From positions 186,001 through 250,000 of the forward strand of contig JAQTZA010000004.1 in NCBI GenBank assembly GCA_028687995.1: a stretch of 64,000 nucleotides of DNA, written 5' to 3'. Position 1 is the first letter of the stretch; the number at the start of each line of letters is the position of its first letter. Of this stretch, positions 49,001 to 58,368 are shown piece by piece. The translations under genes were made by a program, and so were the position numbers. The DNA comes from Bacteroidales bacterium (GTDB lineage Bacteria > Bacteroidota > Bacteroidia > Bacteroidales > UBA7332). The notes beneath the pieces were generated by a model. The model was not told the DNA's origin. It worked only from the letters and a program-made list of their open reading frames with translations, and made no database searches.

Positions 49001-49330
49001 AACTTCAGAAAGTTCATTGACAATAGGTTTTAGTGTTACATTGATTGTTGTTCTATCACCTACCGTGACTTCCTGCTTTTGCAATCCAATGTAAGAAAAG
49101 ATCAATACATCTGATGGAGACGCGATGATTGAATATTTACCGTCTATATCAGTTACAGTGCCACTTGTTTTACCTTTAACTAAAATATTGGCTCCAATAA
49201 CCGGAAGATTTTCACCTCCGTCCATCACAGTACCCGATATTTTCTTTTGGGAATAACCCTCCAGATTAAATGAAAAGAAGAGGGAGATTAGAAAAAATAG
49301 CTTTACTAATTTGAAGAATGTGTTATTCAT
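46049..49330 (-). CDS. SusC/RagA-family TonB-dependent outer-membrane transporter (PUL 2)
   Basis: A 1093-residue transporter. The signal is followed by a carboxypeptidase-regulatory-like domain (KISGTVMDGGENLPVIGANI), a TonB box region (SEVVAIGYG), and a plug with SKGADPIFIVDGIKV and SMQVLKDASAAAIYGADGSNG. A 22-strand-type barrel ends LPRSFTVGFQVSF. It imports oligosaccharides together with SusD2. It is divergent from HTCS2 across 283 bases that hold promoter-like sites for both, so HTCS2 almost certainly controls it. It is the first gene of the susC-susD-SGBP-CBM9 operon, which ends at the terminator near 41.8 kb. Confidence 0.97.
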   Translation of the reverse strand: MNNTFFKLVKLFFLISLFFSFNLEGYSQKKISGTVMDGGENLPVIGANILVKGKTSGTVTDIDGKYSIIASPSDVLIFSYIGLQKQEVTVGDRTTINVTLKPIVNELSEVVAIGYGTVKKSDLTGSVSVVTVKDLTKNPSPSAAQALQGKAPGVLVTQSGAPGGDANIRVRGVGSISKGADPIFIVDGIKVSNINGIQPQEIESMQVLKDASAAAIYGADGSNGVIIITTVRGKSGKTQVSFNTFGTFNLAPKQYDMMNADEYSNFLASTKYKAYGLGKTYLDIVDNKVKVNPGYALTPEFRQSYYGTGWEHGTNWQDYAFKNGFNQSYNLSISGGGESNNFSVSGGYTKEDGTIIKNSMERFRLRANSDFILSKYIKIGENISLNKSIEELPLTVQSSLYDLSVSPLMKVYNPFLKGGYESFQEGYYLKANGETTRNALEGTDVNGDGQVDLFTNTLSNDKANPICAPSLGSYRKFGFGTSASAYAQIDFTNWLQYKFTPSIDMASSRTKSWLPAFDDNRGSGNAELKEKYTDYFGYTVENQLSFKKIFNKTHNVQATFVHSIKSTSSNEISGAANGFNYEVLNTLTNGGTASTSLKGTTSDYKMLSYLGRVIYDYKSKYFVTASYRSDGVSIFAPKYRRGSFYSGSLAWKINEDFFKDIKEIDIMKVRVGWGQTGNSDIGGGFQYLDKISESIWFSPVFGTNQTIANAQYSYMEFPSKEIHWETAQMLNIGFDLNMFKNRLITSVEYYVKDNRDLLIQMPISYTFGYNTGKNAGKPWVNAGKIQNKGVEISLQWRDQVNKDFSYGINSNFTTIMNDVTYLPVPYIIGKSNSLNVNETNRTTVGQSIGALYGYMAQGIIQLTDEYYAKDGSGSFVKDAAGNYIGYKFGNQEGAIPQPGDIRYEDLNADGIVDSKDKTILGKTIPSFTYTLGFDCSYKNFDFSLFLNGISGFDIFNAQRASLSSLNAQDAAHNKLRDYGLNYWTVDRPSTEYVRADPANTNKNDQISSFWIEDGSFLRIKDIQMGYTLPSKTTAKIGIKSLRAYINASNVYNFTKYKGRDPESFISDEPLVSGIDLGSYVLPRSFTVGFQVSF

Positions 49331-49376
49331 ATAGTTAGAACTTAAAAATTATTTCCGGTTAATAGGCATGATGAAT

Positions 49377-49384
49377 CAAAGTTA
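49377..49384 (-). promoter_or_regulatory. Candidate -7 promoter element of PUL 2 susC
   Basis: Minus-strand TAACTTTG fits TAnnTTTG, 47 bases before the susC2 ATG. TTCG lies about 20 bases further upstream as a poor -33, consistent with dependence on HTCS2. A second match (TAATTTTG) lies about 40 bases further upstream. Confidence 0.4.
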
Positions 49385-49550
49385 CTGTTATTCTGTTTTA
49401 CGAATTTCATCACTGCAAAATTAGCTTCTCAGGGTCTTTGTTTAAAGCATATACATTCCATTAATTAGTAGAAATGTTCCATTATACGATAAGGATCAAC
49501 GCGATTGATATTTATCTTTTCGTACCAAATATAAAAATAAAAAAAAACAT

Positions 49551-49558
49551 TATATTTG
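49551..49558 (+). promoter_or_regulatory. Candidate -7 promoter element of HTCS2
   Basis: TATATTTG at 49551-49558 fits TAnnTTTG and gives a leader of about 50 nt to the GTG start. The -33 region is an A-tract without a clear TTG. Confidence 0.4.
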
Positions 49559-49613
49559 CAAATAATAAAAAAATTAATCTCCTTCTACCACACACTATTT
49601 TACTGTCTTTATT

Positions 49614-52600
49614 GTGAATAGAATTACGCAAATAATTATACTTTTTGTCATATTCCTAAGCTCTACTTTTTTAGCAAAAGGCAACAACTTCATTTTCAGA
49701 AGTATATCTACAGAGCGCGGGTTGTCATGTACTCAAGTGCATACAATCTTACAAGATAAAAAAGGTTTTATTTGGGTGGGAACTACAGATGGTCTTAACA
49801 GATATGATGGGTTCTCGTTTAAGAAATATTTACCCAATAATCAAAATAGTGGAAGCATTCAGGGCTCAAATATTAAGTCTCTCTATGAAGATCAAAAGGG
49901 ACATATCTGGATTTTCTTCTCTTCTGGGGAAATAAGTTTATATAATGCCCAAAAAGATGAATTTACCAACTTTTCATCCCAATTTATAGGCTCATTATTG
50001 AGCAATTATTCAGCAGCCACTAGCTTTTGCGTTGGGAACCATAATGACGTCTACATTGGTACAGATGCGGGATTACTATGTTTTGACGATTCCACAATGA
50101 CACTTAGTGCTTTTACTCAGAAGCAATATCTAACATCTCACTCACGAATCAACAATATCCAAAAAGTAAAAAATGTCTTGTGGATTTCGAGCAACGATGG
50201 GTTTACAAAATATGACTTGTTAACAAAAAAATGGTCAGACTTTGTTTCCAAAGATAAATCTTATTTGCAAGTGAATTTTGTTTTCTGTGATAGCAAATCT
50301 AATATTTGGATTGGAACGCAGTCAAATGGACTATTCAAACTCAATAAGACTCGAGGAGGGAAATCGATTATTCAATCGGTAGCAATTTTCAGCAAAAGAA
50401 TTTACAAAATTACGGAACGTGTGCCTGGCGAAATTTGGGTGTCACACAATAAAGGAATAAGTGTTGTCGAAAAAAATGGAACTAAGTTTAAGGAGGTAAA
50501 TCGCTATTTCAATTCTCCATTTTTCTACAGACCATCAGGCGATTTTCATAATGTTAATTTGCTGACAGATAAGGCGGGGAATGTATGGTTTGGTGATTTA
50601 AAAATTGAATCTGGACTTTACTATTACTCCGCTGCGTCTAAATCTATTGAGGCCATAAAAATCGATCTGGAAAATCCATATACGATTCACCAATATGGAA
50701 TTAGCGCAATGTATATAGATCGGTCGAATAACTTGTGGGTTGGTCATAACAATGCAGGATTAAGTATTTGTAGTTTGGCGAAAAGCCCTTTCAATATTAC
50801 TGTTCGCCAATCGTTGACAAATAATTTATCTTCAAACCATATCCATGCGTTGTGCGAAGATCATAATCTAAATTTATGGATTGGAACAGATAAAGGAATT
50901 GATTTGCTCAATAGTAAATTGACTGAGATCATTAAACATTATTATTATAATGTAGCAGATAAAAAGCTAAGCCTCTCGGGTCGTGTAGCTGGGAGTATCG
51001 TTGAAGATAATAGTGGAAAGATATGGATTGGGTATATAGATTCAAATCCAGATCTGCTAAACCCTGCCAATGATGAAATACACTCTTTCCAATTCAATCC
51101 TAAAATAAATAATTCGGCATATATCTGGAGAACATTGAGTATCGCAATAGATAAAAGTCAGAATGTGTGGTTTACAACTGGTGAATCTGGGTTAGCAAAA
51201 TACAACAACGATGGCGCAACTTTTACCTATTATTCGCCTGGCCCTAATTCAGAGCGCTCCAATAAGCCTATTTTCAGTAAAAAGAATCATATATCAGGAT
51301 ATTCTCTCTACAGCATTTGTGAAGATCACAAAGGTAATCTTTGGATCGGCTCAGACGTTGCTGGATTAAGTCAATTCTATATCAAAACAGGTGAAATTAC
51401 TAATTTTACTCATTCGCCCAACGACAATGAGTCGCTCACCTCCAATTTTGTTCGCTATGTGTTTTGCGATCATGCTGGGACGATTTGGATTGGCACAAAT
51501 ATGGGTTTCAACAAATATATTGAGGAAACTCATAAATTTGTGAGATACACAACGAATGAAGGCTTGGTAGGGAATACCGTGCAAGGAATCGTTGAGGCAG
51601 AAAATGGAATATTATTTATTAGTACCAACAGCGGAATATCACGCTTCGATGTTAACACTGAGACATTCACCAATTTTTCTACACAAAATGGATTATTGTC
51701 AAACGAGTATAGTACTGGAGCTTGCCTAAAACGTAAATCTGGAGAATTGGTTTTTGGTAGTGTAAATAGTGGACTAGTCTCATTTAATCCGAAGGAGTTA
51801 TTAATCAAATCGTCTAATCCATCAGTATTGATCTCTGATCTTAGAGTAGGGAATAATGAACTCAAAATTGGTCCTGATGAGATACTGAATCAGCACATAT
51901 TATACACAAAAAAAATTGTACTTCCGTACGCAAAATCGAAAGATCTGACCATCGAATTCTTAGCAATAAATTATGCACTGCCCGAAAGCAATGTCTATCG
52001 ATATATGTTAAAAGGCAATGATTTGGAGTGGAAAACAGTAGATTATACCCGTAGATTTGCGGTATATAACCAATTAGAACCCAGAACTTACACATTCTTG
52101 GTTTCTGCATCAGTAGACGGTAAGGTCTGGAGTACACCTACAGAGTTAGAAATAGCAATTTTACCTCCTTGGTGGGAAACATGGTGGTTTTTGACACTTG
52201 CCTCATTATGTATTTTACTCATTATTTATTATATCTATCTAAATAGAATTAAAGCGTATAAGAGGCAACAAGAAGTACTTGAGAAAGAGGTTGCTGATCG
52301 TACTTTCAGACTCGAAGAGGCTAAACAAGATGTTGAAAATAAGAATATTGAATTAGAGAAATTCAATCATAAACTAGAAGATCAAAATGCTGAAATTTCT
52401 GAAATCTCAAATCGGCTGAAGGAGTTGAATGAACTTAAAACAGATTTTTTCACCAACATATCGCATGAGTTGCGCACTCCTCTCACAATCATTAAAGGTT
52501 TGTCTGAGAATATGAACGACAAATTGGATAAAAAAGAGTCGAAAAAATTGAGTGAACCTTTAAGTGTAATACAGAAAAATATATTATTACTTATCCGATA

Positions 52601-53996
52601 TGTAAACCAGTTATTGAATATTTCCCTCTTGGATAAAGGCAAAATGCAGCCTAAAATAGTGGAACAGGATTTATCTGCATTTTTGAATGAGTTGGCTGAA
52701 ACTTTCTCAATCATATCTGAACAATATAATGTGAGCTTTTCATATCACTTCTCGGGACAAATTGCTATCGGATACTTCGATAGAGATATTATTGAGCACG
52801 CAATCTTCAATTTATTATCCAATGCTTTCAAGTTTACGGCTGATGGTGGGCAGATTAATTTCTTTGCATCAACCTATACATTAAAAAATGTGCAATGGGT
52901 TCAAATCAAAATTGAGGATAATGGTATTGGAATAAAGAAAGATGAAATTGATAAGATTTTTGATCGTTTCTATAGAAATAATCGTCAAGAATTTCAACGA
53001 TTTGAAAGTTCTGGAATTGGATTAGCCTATTGTAAAGAAATTATTACCAATCATCTGGGATCAATAAATTGCGTAAGTGAATATGGAAAAGGCAGCACCT
53101 TCACCATTGACTTCTCTACTGCAAAAGAAGCCTATCCTGCGGAATGGATTTCGCTCGACAATACCGCATCACCTCACATCGCCGATTATGCCAAAGAGCT
53201 TTTACTTACGTCTCCGATCACACCACAAAAAAGCGAAACTGTAGATTTTGAGAACAAAGTAACACTGTTGATTGTAGAAGACAACCTTGATCTTTGCTTA
53301 TATCTAAAGGATATTTTTAGCGATGGATTCAGGATTACGGTTGCGCATAATGGAAAAGAGGCTTGGGATATGCTCTCAGAGAAAATGCCTGACCTGATTA
53401 TTTCAGATATTATGATGCCAATTATGTCGGGATTGGATTTATGCAAAAAGATCAAATTAAATGAGCCTACCTCACACATTCCAGTTCTATTATTAACTGC
53501 GCGCTCAAGCGAGAAACAACAACTCGAAGGATTTGAAACTGGAGCTGATGATTACATCACCAAGCCATTTAATGCTGATTTATTAAAGGCAAAGGTGAAT
53601 AGCCTTTTGAACCAACAACGACGGTTAAAGAGCTATTTCGCAAATGTTTTTGATCTTGATGAGCCAGGGCCTGATTTACCTGAAGATGAGAGACTCTTTC
53701 TGGAGAAAGCAACGAAGGTTGTTCTTGAGAATATGTCGAACCAAGATTTTGACGTAGATTTATTCTGCTCTTTGATGTTTATGAGTCGGACAAACCTGTT
53801 TCGAAAATTAAAATCAACAACAGGGCTTTCTGCCACAGCATTTACAAGAAATATAAGGATTAAGCAGGCTGCAACCCTCATAAAGAAACGGAAATACTCC
53901 ATCAACGAGATTTCATTGATGGTTGGCTTTGTCGACCCGAACTACTTCTCACGCTGCTTCAAAGATATGTTTGATATAGCACCAAGCAACTATTAA
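49614..53996 (+). CDS. Hybrid two-component system regulator (HTCS2) of PUL 2
   Basis: A 1460-residue HTCS starting at GTG (49614); no upstream in-frame ATG gives a better signal peptide than IIILFVIFLSSTFLA. The sensor has many Reg_prop blades (FIWVGTTDGLNRYDG, LWIGSDVAGLSQFY, TIWIGTNMGFNKY) and a Y_Y_Y domain. A membrane helix (WFLTLASLCILLIIYYIYL) and a coiled coil follow. The kinase has His951 in NISHELRTPLT and an ATPase domain with EDNGIGIKKDE. The receiver has Asp1265 (ISDIMMPIMSG), and the AraC HTH ends with FVDPNYFSRCFKDMFDIAPSNY. The HTH is slightly clipped after the last helix but should be functional. It is divergent from susC2 and probably activates PUL 2 on both sides. Confidence 0.96.
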   Translation: MNRITQIIILFVIFLSSTFLAKGNNFIFRSISTERGLSCTQVHTILQDKKGFIWVGTTDGLNRYDGFSFKKYLPNNQNSGSIQGSNIKSLYEDQKGHIWIFFSSGEISLYNAQKDEFTNFSSQFIGSLLSNYSAATSFCVGNHNDVYIGTDAGLLCFDDSTMTLSAFTQKQYLTSHSRINNIQKVKNVLWISSNDGFTKYDLLTKKWSDFVSKDKSYLQVNFVFCDSKSNIWIGTQSNGLFKLNKTRGGKSIIQSVAIFSKRIYKITERVPGEIWVSHNKGISVVEKNGTKFKEVNRYFNSPFFYRPSGDFHNVNLLTDKAGNVWFGDLKIESGLYYYSAASKSIEAIKIDLENPYTIHQYGISAMYIDRSNNLWVGHNNAGLSICSLAKSPFNITVRQSLTNNLSSNHIHALCEDHNLNLWIGTDKGIDLLNSKLTEIIKHYYYNVADKKLSLSGRVAGSIVEDNSGKIWIGYIDSNPDLLNPANDEIHSFQFNPKINNSAYIWRTLSIAIDKSQNVWFTTGESGLAKYNNDGATFTYYSPGPNSERSNKPIFSKKNHISGYSLYSICEDHKGNLWIGSDVAGLSQFYIKTGEITNFTHSPNDNESLTSNFVRYVFCDHAGTIWIGTNMGFNKYIEETHKFVRYTTNEGLVGNTVQGIVEAENGILFISTNSGISRFDVNTETFTNFSTQNGLLSNEYSTGACLKRKSGELVFGSVNSGLVSFNPKELLIKSSNPSVLISDLRVGNNELKIGPDEILNQHILYTKKIVLPYAKSKDLTIEFLAINYALPESNVYRYMLKGNDLEWKTVDYTRRFAVYNQLEPRTYTFLVSASVDGKVWSTPTELEIAILPPWWETWWFLTLASLCILLIIYYIYLNRIKAYKRQQEVLEKEVADRTFRLEEAKQDVENKNIELEKFNHKLEDQNAEISEISNRLKELNELKTDFFTNISHELRTPLTIIKGLSENMNDKLDKKESKKLSEPLSVIQKNILLLIRYVNQLLNISLLDKGKMQPKIVEQDLSAFLNELAETFSIISEQYNVSFSYHFSGQIAIGYFDRDIIEHAIFNLLSNAFKFTADGGQINFFASTYTLKNVQWVQIKIEDNGIGIKKDEIDKIFDRFYRNNRQEFQRFESSGIGLAYCKEIITNHLGSINCVSEYGKGSTFTIDFSTAKEAYPAEWISLDNTASPHIADYAKELLLTSPITPQKSETVDFENKVTLLIVEDNLDLCLYLKDIFSDGFRITVAHNGKEAWDMLSEKMPDLIISDIMMPIMSGLDLCKKIKLNEPTSHIPVLLLTARSSEKQQLEGFETGADDYITKPFNADLLKAKVNSLLNQQRRLKSYFANVFDLDEPGPDLPEDERLFLEKATKVVLENMSNQDFDVDLFCSLMFMSRTNLFRKLKSTTGLSATAFTRNIRIKQAATLIKKRKYSINEISLMVGFVDPNYFSRCFKDMFDIAPSNY

Positions 53997-54116
53997 ACAA
54001 GGTCGGACTATTTATTAAAGTTTAACCCTTCTTGGACTTTCAGCTCCGTTTTATTGTTTGGATTAATTCTGCTAGTTATTGGAATATACGTCAAGTTTCA
54101 GTAAGCAAAGAGATTT

Positions 54117-54124
54117 TATGTTTG
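54117..54124 (+). promoter_or_regulatory. Candidate -7 promoter element of FGE-like/PQQ copy 2
   Basis: TATGTTTG fits TAnnTTTG, 29 bases before the ATG at 54154. TTTC lies 17 bases upstream as a weak -33. Confidence 0.42.
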
Positions 54125-54153
54125 TATCATAATTACATCTTAAAATCTGACTT

Positions 54154-57100
54154 ATGAATAAACACAGAATCACTCTATTCGTATTTGCTCTCAACTGTTT
54201 TTTTTATGTTGGTGCTGTAAATAAAACATACACCTGCCGTGTAGTAGATTTTGGACATGATTTAGGTGATGGAACCTATCGTGATAAAGCGAATTCCCCC
54301 CAAACAACTTACAAAATTGATGTAGATGGCGATGGAAACACAGCTGATGATTGTATCGCATTCTGGGAATTTAGTCTAACTCAGCCAATCAATTCTCAAT
54401 CGTACAAATATCTAAAATCAGCCACCAATTCGAGATTCTTTGGAGGAATAACTGCATTCTATGATGCCACTGGAAAGTTTATTAGCGAAGGAATGCTTAA
54501 TGCAAACCATGAGTTGAGAGATGATAATAACTTTATGGATATTCAAGGTTCTTCCGTCAAACATCGAAACAATGCATTTTGGTTTTGGAAGAAAGAAGAT
54601 TTTCTGAATGGAGGAAATACAAATCCGGTAAGTTTTGATGCAAAAAGTACGATTACTGTTCACATATCGCGGTTTTGGAGCGGAATAGAGGGCGGACGAT
54701 GGGTTGTACAAGAAGGATCTCAATTCTACATCTCCGAAAAGACATTTGGATCGAATGGAACTGCTTCTGGTTTAAGATTATCGCACACGCTCTATCCTAC
54801 AATGACGCGGTGGGCTCTTTATAATCCAGTTGAGCCATGGGATGTTCGTTTCAATGCGACAACCGCTGTATATGAAAATCACAATTTCAATGATGTATCT
54901 TCTGTTGGATTTTATGTTTACCGCGACAATCTTGTTGTAGGTAATACGCAAATAAAATGGCACGCTTTTGAAGTTGTCGCAAATGTCACTCGCGAGGAAA
55001 AACCAAGTTTTAATGCCACAATGACGCAAGTGCCCGCATCGGGAGAAATTTCATCACCATTTTATATTTCAACAAAAGAAGTAGATTATGCACTTTGGCG
55101 TAAGGCATACAATTGGGCTGTAAGTAATCAATATTGTCTATCTTTAGGAATCCCCGGTTATGTTTTCGACCGTGATGGTGATGTTGGGAGCATGGATGTT
55201 GCCAACTTTACACACAATGTTAACGAACCTGTTACTGACATAAGTTGGCATGATGCCGCTTTGTGGTGTAACGCGTTGTCGGAAATGGAAGGGCTAGAAC
55301 CCTGCTATTATTCTGATGCCGCCAAAACAAAAGTGCTAAGAGAAATCAAAAACCGCATAGATTCAACAAAATACGCTCAAAAATATTCAGTCTATGTCGA
55401 TTATACAAAAAATGGTTATCGACTACCGACTATGTCTGAATGGAATGCAGCTTCAACCGGCTCTACTATCAACGAATCGAATGCTTGGATAGGTGCAAAT
55501 TCTGGTGGAACGACAAAAACAACGGCAACAAAAACTGCAAACAATCTGGGAATATATGATATGTTTGGAAACGTTTGGGAATACTGTTGGGATACGAATA
55601 TGGCTGGCGACTATTACAATCCTGCCACTCAAAACTCCCACACTGTTTTAGGAGGTGGCTTCAACTACCCTACTCCAACTACTGTACCAATAAAAAAATG
55701 GGGAGATATACCATCTAAAGGCAATCCTAACATCGGCTTTCGCATTGTAAGAGCAGATGCAGGTGCTACACCACCAACTACACAAAATTCAGGAAGCGTA
55801 CCTACTTGGACAATTGTCGAAGGCGAAAAAATTCTTCCCTCAATTGCTCCTGAGAAAATACAAAGCTTAGTGCAAACCGCTAAAATTTCAGGAAGCAAAA
55901 CCTACAAAACATCAGGGGATCCTCTTTATGAAAATGACAATGTAGGCTTCACTCGTACAGATGATGCAGTAATCACCATTACTCCATTCCACATGGCTAA
56001 ATATGAAACATCATACGCAATGTGGCGTGAGATTTACAACTGGGCAGAGATAAACGGATACACCTTTGACGATGACGCAGCCATGGGAGCCCAAAACTAC
56101 CGTGTGGGTGAACTTACGCATCAAGCAAATGAGCCTGCTACTGAGACAAATTGGAATGACATTATGCTATGGTGTAACGCATTATCGGAATATGAAGGTA
56201 AAACACCCGTCTATTTTGCAGACGATGCAAAAACCATTGTCATAAAAAAAGGACTCCAGTGGCGGATTGATATGGAACAACGCTACGTGGATTATCCCAC
56301 ATACACAAATAATGCGATTAAAGCGCGTTTCGAAAATGACGGATATCGTTTGCCTACTTACGCTGAGTGGGAAGCTGCTTATCGCGCTGGAAATGAAACG
56401 AAAAATCTGTCGTTTCCATCCAGCATCGGCACTAGTTGGATTAACACGAACTCAAACGACTCAATCCACAGCGTATATGCGCCTGGAGATCAGCCAAACA
56501 GTTATGGAATTTATCACTTATATGGTAATATTTCTGAATATACCATGGGCGCGCGTTTACTAGATTATTACAGATACCACAATCCAAAAGACGATTCGGA
56601 TGAATTTATGTTTGGAATAGATACACGTGGCGGTTGTTTTGTGTCGGAAGCCAGAAAAGCTGCCGAAAGTGAAAGCGAATCGTACAAGAATAGAGCATCT
56701 GCGCCAAGACATTTTATTGGGTTCAGGGTTGTACGTTGCGACGCTGGAAGACACAATGGATATGAACCGCCGATTGACATTAAAGTCCCTGTTGACATAT
56801 CGAAATACAACGATAATTCGGGTCAAACATTCCATAACAACAACAAAAGAACGGGTGAATTCTTGAAAACAGGTGTACCATCGCCAAAAATACAGACCAA
56901 ATGGACTTATACTACTGGAGGAAAGGTACAATCTTCGCCTGTCGTTATTAACGACACTTTATATGTTGGTTCTGATGATGCCAAAGTCTATGCGATCAAT
57001 GCAAAGACAGGAGCCTTAATCTGGTCATACACCACAGGGGGAGCGATTGAAACCTCTTCGCCTACAATCTACCAAGGAAAGCTCTTCATCGGGAGCAAAG

Positions 57101-58173
57101 ACACCTATTTGTATTGTCTAAATGCAAAAACAGGTACATTAATCTGGAAAAAGAAAGGATATACCACTGCCTATGTGAAGTCATCCCCAATGGTTGCTTA
57201 CAATACTGTTTTTGCGACTTTCCATGGAGAATTCAATGCAACGAGCACTATAGGATACGACATCAATACGGGAGCCGAAGTGTGGCGTTATCGCGATTCT
57301 CGATGCAATGAAGGGTCAATATCATCAGATGAGACAACCATGTTTTTCCCTACCAAAGATAATGTATGTGCTGGAACAGATATAGCAACTGAGATAAAGA
57401 AGTGGGAATATATTGGAGTACATAGCGCTGCATCAATGCCAATAGTTAATGGAAATTCGGTTTTGTATGTTGCAGAACATTTTGCCCGTTTGCAGAATAA
57501 GACTACAGGATTACCTATTTGGACACGAACTGTCGGTCAAAATACAGATGGAAAACCTTGGTCAACACCTGCAATTGGAACAGTTAATAACTCTGGAACA
57601 ACCAGTCAGTCTATATTCTGGAGCACACTGAAACTAAAGGCTGGTAAAGCATTACTCATGTCTTTGAATCCAGCCGATGGAAGTATAAATTGGCAGAAAG
57701 AGTATGATTTATCATTCAAATCTTCGCCGGCTCTAGCGAATAATATGATTTATGTTGGAAATGACGATTCATATTTGTATGCCGTGAATGCAGTCAATGG
57801 AGATCTAATTTGGTCATTTAAAACAGGAGATATCGTTATGTCATCTCCTTGGATTGAAAATAATGTAGTCTATGTTGGTAGTAACGATGCTAATGTCTAT
57901 GCTGTTGAAGAAGATACTACTACAGCAATTATGGATCCTACAACCAAGCGATTTGTCGTGTATCCGAGCCCTACGTCCAATTATTTGACCATAAATTGTG
58001 ATTATAAAATTCACAAAGTAAGAATCACTAATTTATTGGGCCAAAGCTACAATTTCGGCATTGATTATGAGTTAAACAAGGTGGATGTCAGCTCCTTACC
58101 AAGTGGTGTGTACAGTATCGAGGTGTTCTCCAACACTCAACTTATCGGAAAAAGCTCCTTTATTAGAAAATAG
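54154..58173 (+). CDS. Secreted protein: two FGE-like domains, PQQ propeller and T9SS tail (copy 2)
   Basis: A 1339-residue paralogue of the product of 27167-31201, with the same order. Signal (LFVFALNCFFYVGA); N-domain beginning CRVVDFGHDLGDG with DVDGDGNTADD; FGE-like domain 1 at about 289-534 (NGYRLPTMSEW, GNVWEYCWDTN); FGE-like domain 2 at about 605-864 (DGYRLPTYAEW, RGGCFVSEARK); PQQ propeller at about 889-1254 (SSPVVINDTLYVGSDDAKVYAI and further blades); T9SS tail from FVVYPSPTSNYLTI. A Cys follows RGG in domain 2, but the two-cysteine pattern of true formylglycine-generating enzymes is missing. It starts 157 bases after HTCS2 and ends with a strong terminator. A role in glycan binding or as an exported scaffold is inference. 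Confidence 0.85.
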   Translation: MNKHRITLFVFALNCFFYVGAVNKTYTCRVVDFGHDLGDGTYRDKANSPQTTYKIDVDGDGNTADDCIAFWEFSLTQPINSQSYKYLKSATNSRFFGGITAFYDATGKFISEGMLNANHELRDDNNFMDIQGSSVKHRNNAFWFWKKEDFLNGGNTNPVSFDAKSTITVHISRFWSGIEGGRWVVQEGSQFYISEKTFGSNGTASGLRLSHTLYPTMTRWALYNPVEPWDVRFNATTAVYENHNFNDVSSVGFYVYRDNLVVGNTQIKWHAFEVVANVTREEKPSFNATMTQVPASGEISSPFYISTKEVDYALWRKAYNWAVSNQYCLSLGIPGYVFDRDGDVGSMDVANFTHNVNEPVTDISWHDAALWCNALSEMEGLEPCYYSDAAKTKVLREIKNRIDSTKYAQKYSVYVDYTKNGYRLPTMSEWNAASTGSTINESNAWIGANSGGTTKTTATKTANNLGIYDMFGNVWEYCWDTNMAGDYYNPATQNSHTVLGGGFNYPTPTTVPIKKWGDIPSKGNPNIGFRIVRADAGATPPTTQNSGSVPTWTIVEGEKILPSIAPEKIQSLVQTAKISGSKTYKTSGDPLYENDNVGFTRTDDAVITITPFHMAKYETSYAMWREIYNWAEINGYTFDDDAAMGAQNYRVGELTHQANEPATETNWNDIMLWCNALSEYEGKTPVYFADDAKTIVIKKGLQWRIDMEQRYVDYPTYTNNAIKARFENDGYRLPTYAEWEAAYRAGNETKNLSFPSSIGTSWINTNSNDSIHSVYAPGDQPNSYGIYHLYGNISEYTMGARLLDYYRYHNPKDDSDEFMFGIDTRGGCFVSEARKAAESESESYKNRASAPRHFIGFRVVRCDAGRHNGYEPPIDIKVPVDISKYNDNSGQTFHNNNKRTGEFLKTGVPSPKIQTKWTYTTGGKVQSSPVVINDTLYVGSDDAKVYAINAKTGALIWSYTTGGAIETSSPTIYQGKLFIGSKDTYLYCLNAKTGTLIWKKKGYTTAYVKSSPMVAYNTVFATFHGEFNATSTIGYDINTGAEVWRYRDSRCNEGSISSDETTMFFPTKDNVCAGTDIATEIKKWEYIGVHSAASMPIVNGNSVLYVAEHFARLQNKTTGLPIWTRTVGQNTDGKPWSTPAIGTVNNSGTTSQSIFWSTLKLKAGKALLMSLNPADGSINWQKEYDLSFKSSPALANNMIYVGNDDSYLYAVNAVNGDLIWSFKTGDIVMSSPWIENNVVYVGSNDANVYAVEEDTTTAIMDPTTKRFVVYPSPTSNYLTINCDYKIHKVRITNLLGQSYNFGIDYELNKVDVSSLPSGVYSIEVFSNTQLIGKSSFIRK

Positions 58174-58180
58174 TTTTTTG

Positions 58181-58215
58181 GAAAAGAGTCATATCAAACA
58201 AATATGACTCTTTTC
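58181..58215 (+). terminator. Terminator after FGE-like/PQQ copy 2
   Basis: A perfect 14-base stem, GAAAAGAGTCATAT (58181-58194) with ATATGACTCTTTTC (58202-58215), has a 7-base loop. T-rich sequence follows. The remaining bases up to the GH78 start at 58369 show no further gene. Confidence 0.85.
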
Positions 58216-58368
58216 TTATATGTAAAAGAAAAATTACTGTCGGAATACTTATCTTACTAAACAAGAAAAATAGGAACTCTCTACCTTCACATTATTGAAT
58301 TTTTCCGATGATACATGTGATTTACTGATTCTTTCTGACAACCATTTAAAAAAATTATAAATTAAAAT

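Noticed and set aside
27167-58173. Inverted paralogues as a recent inversion switch
   Set aside because: The two genes appear only partly identical at DNA level where I compared them by eye, too divergent for efficient homologous flipping, and no recombinase or short inverted sites were seen.
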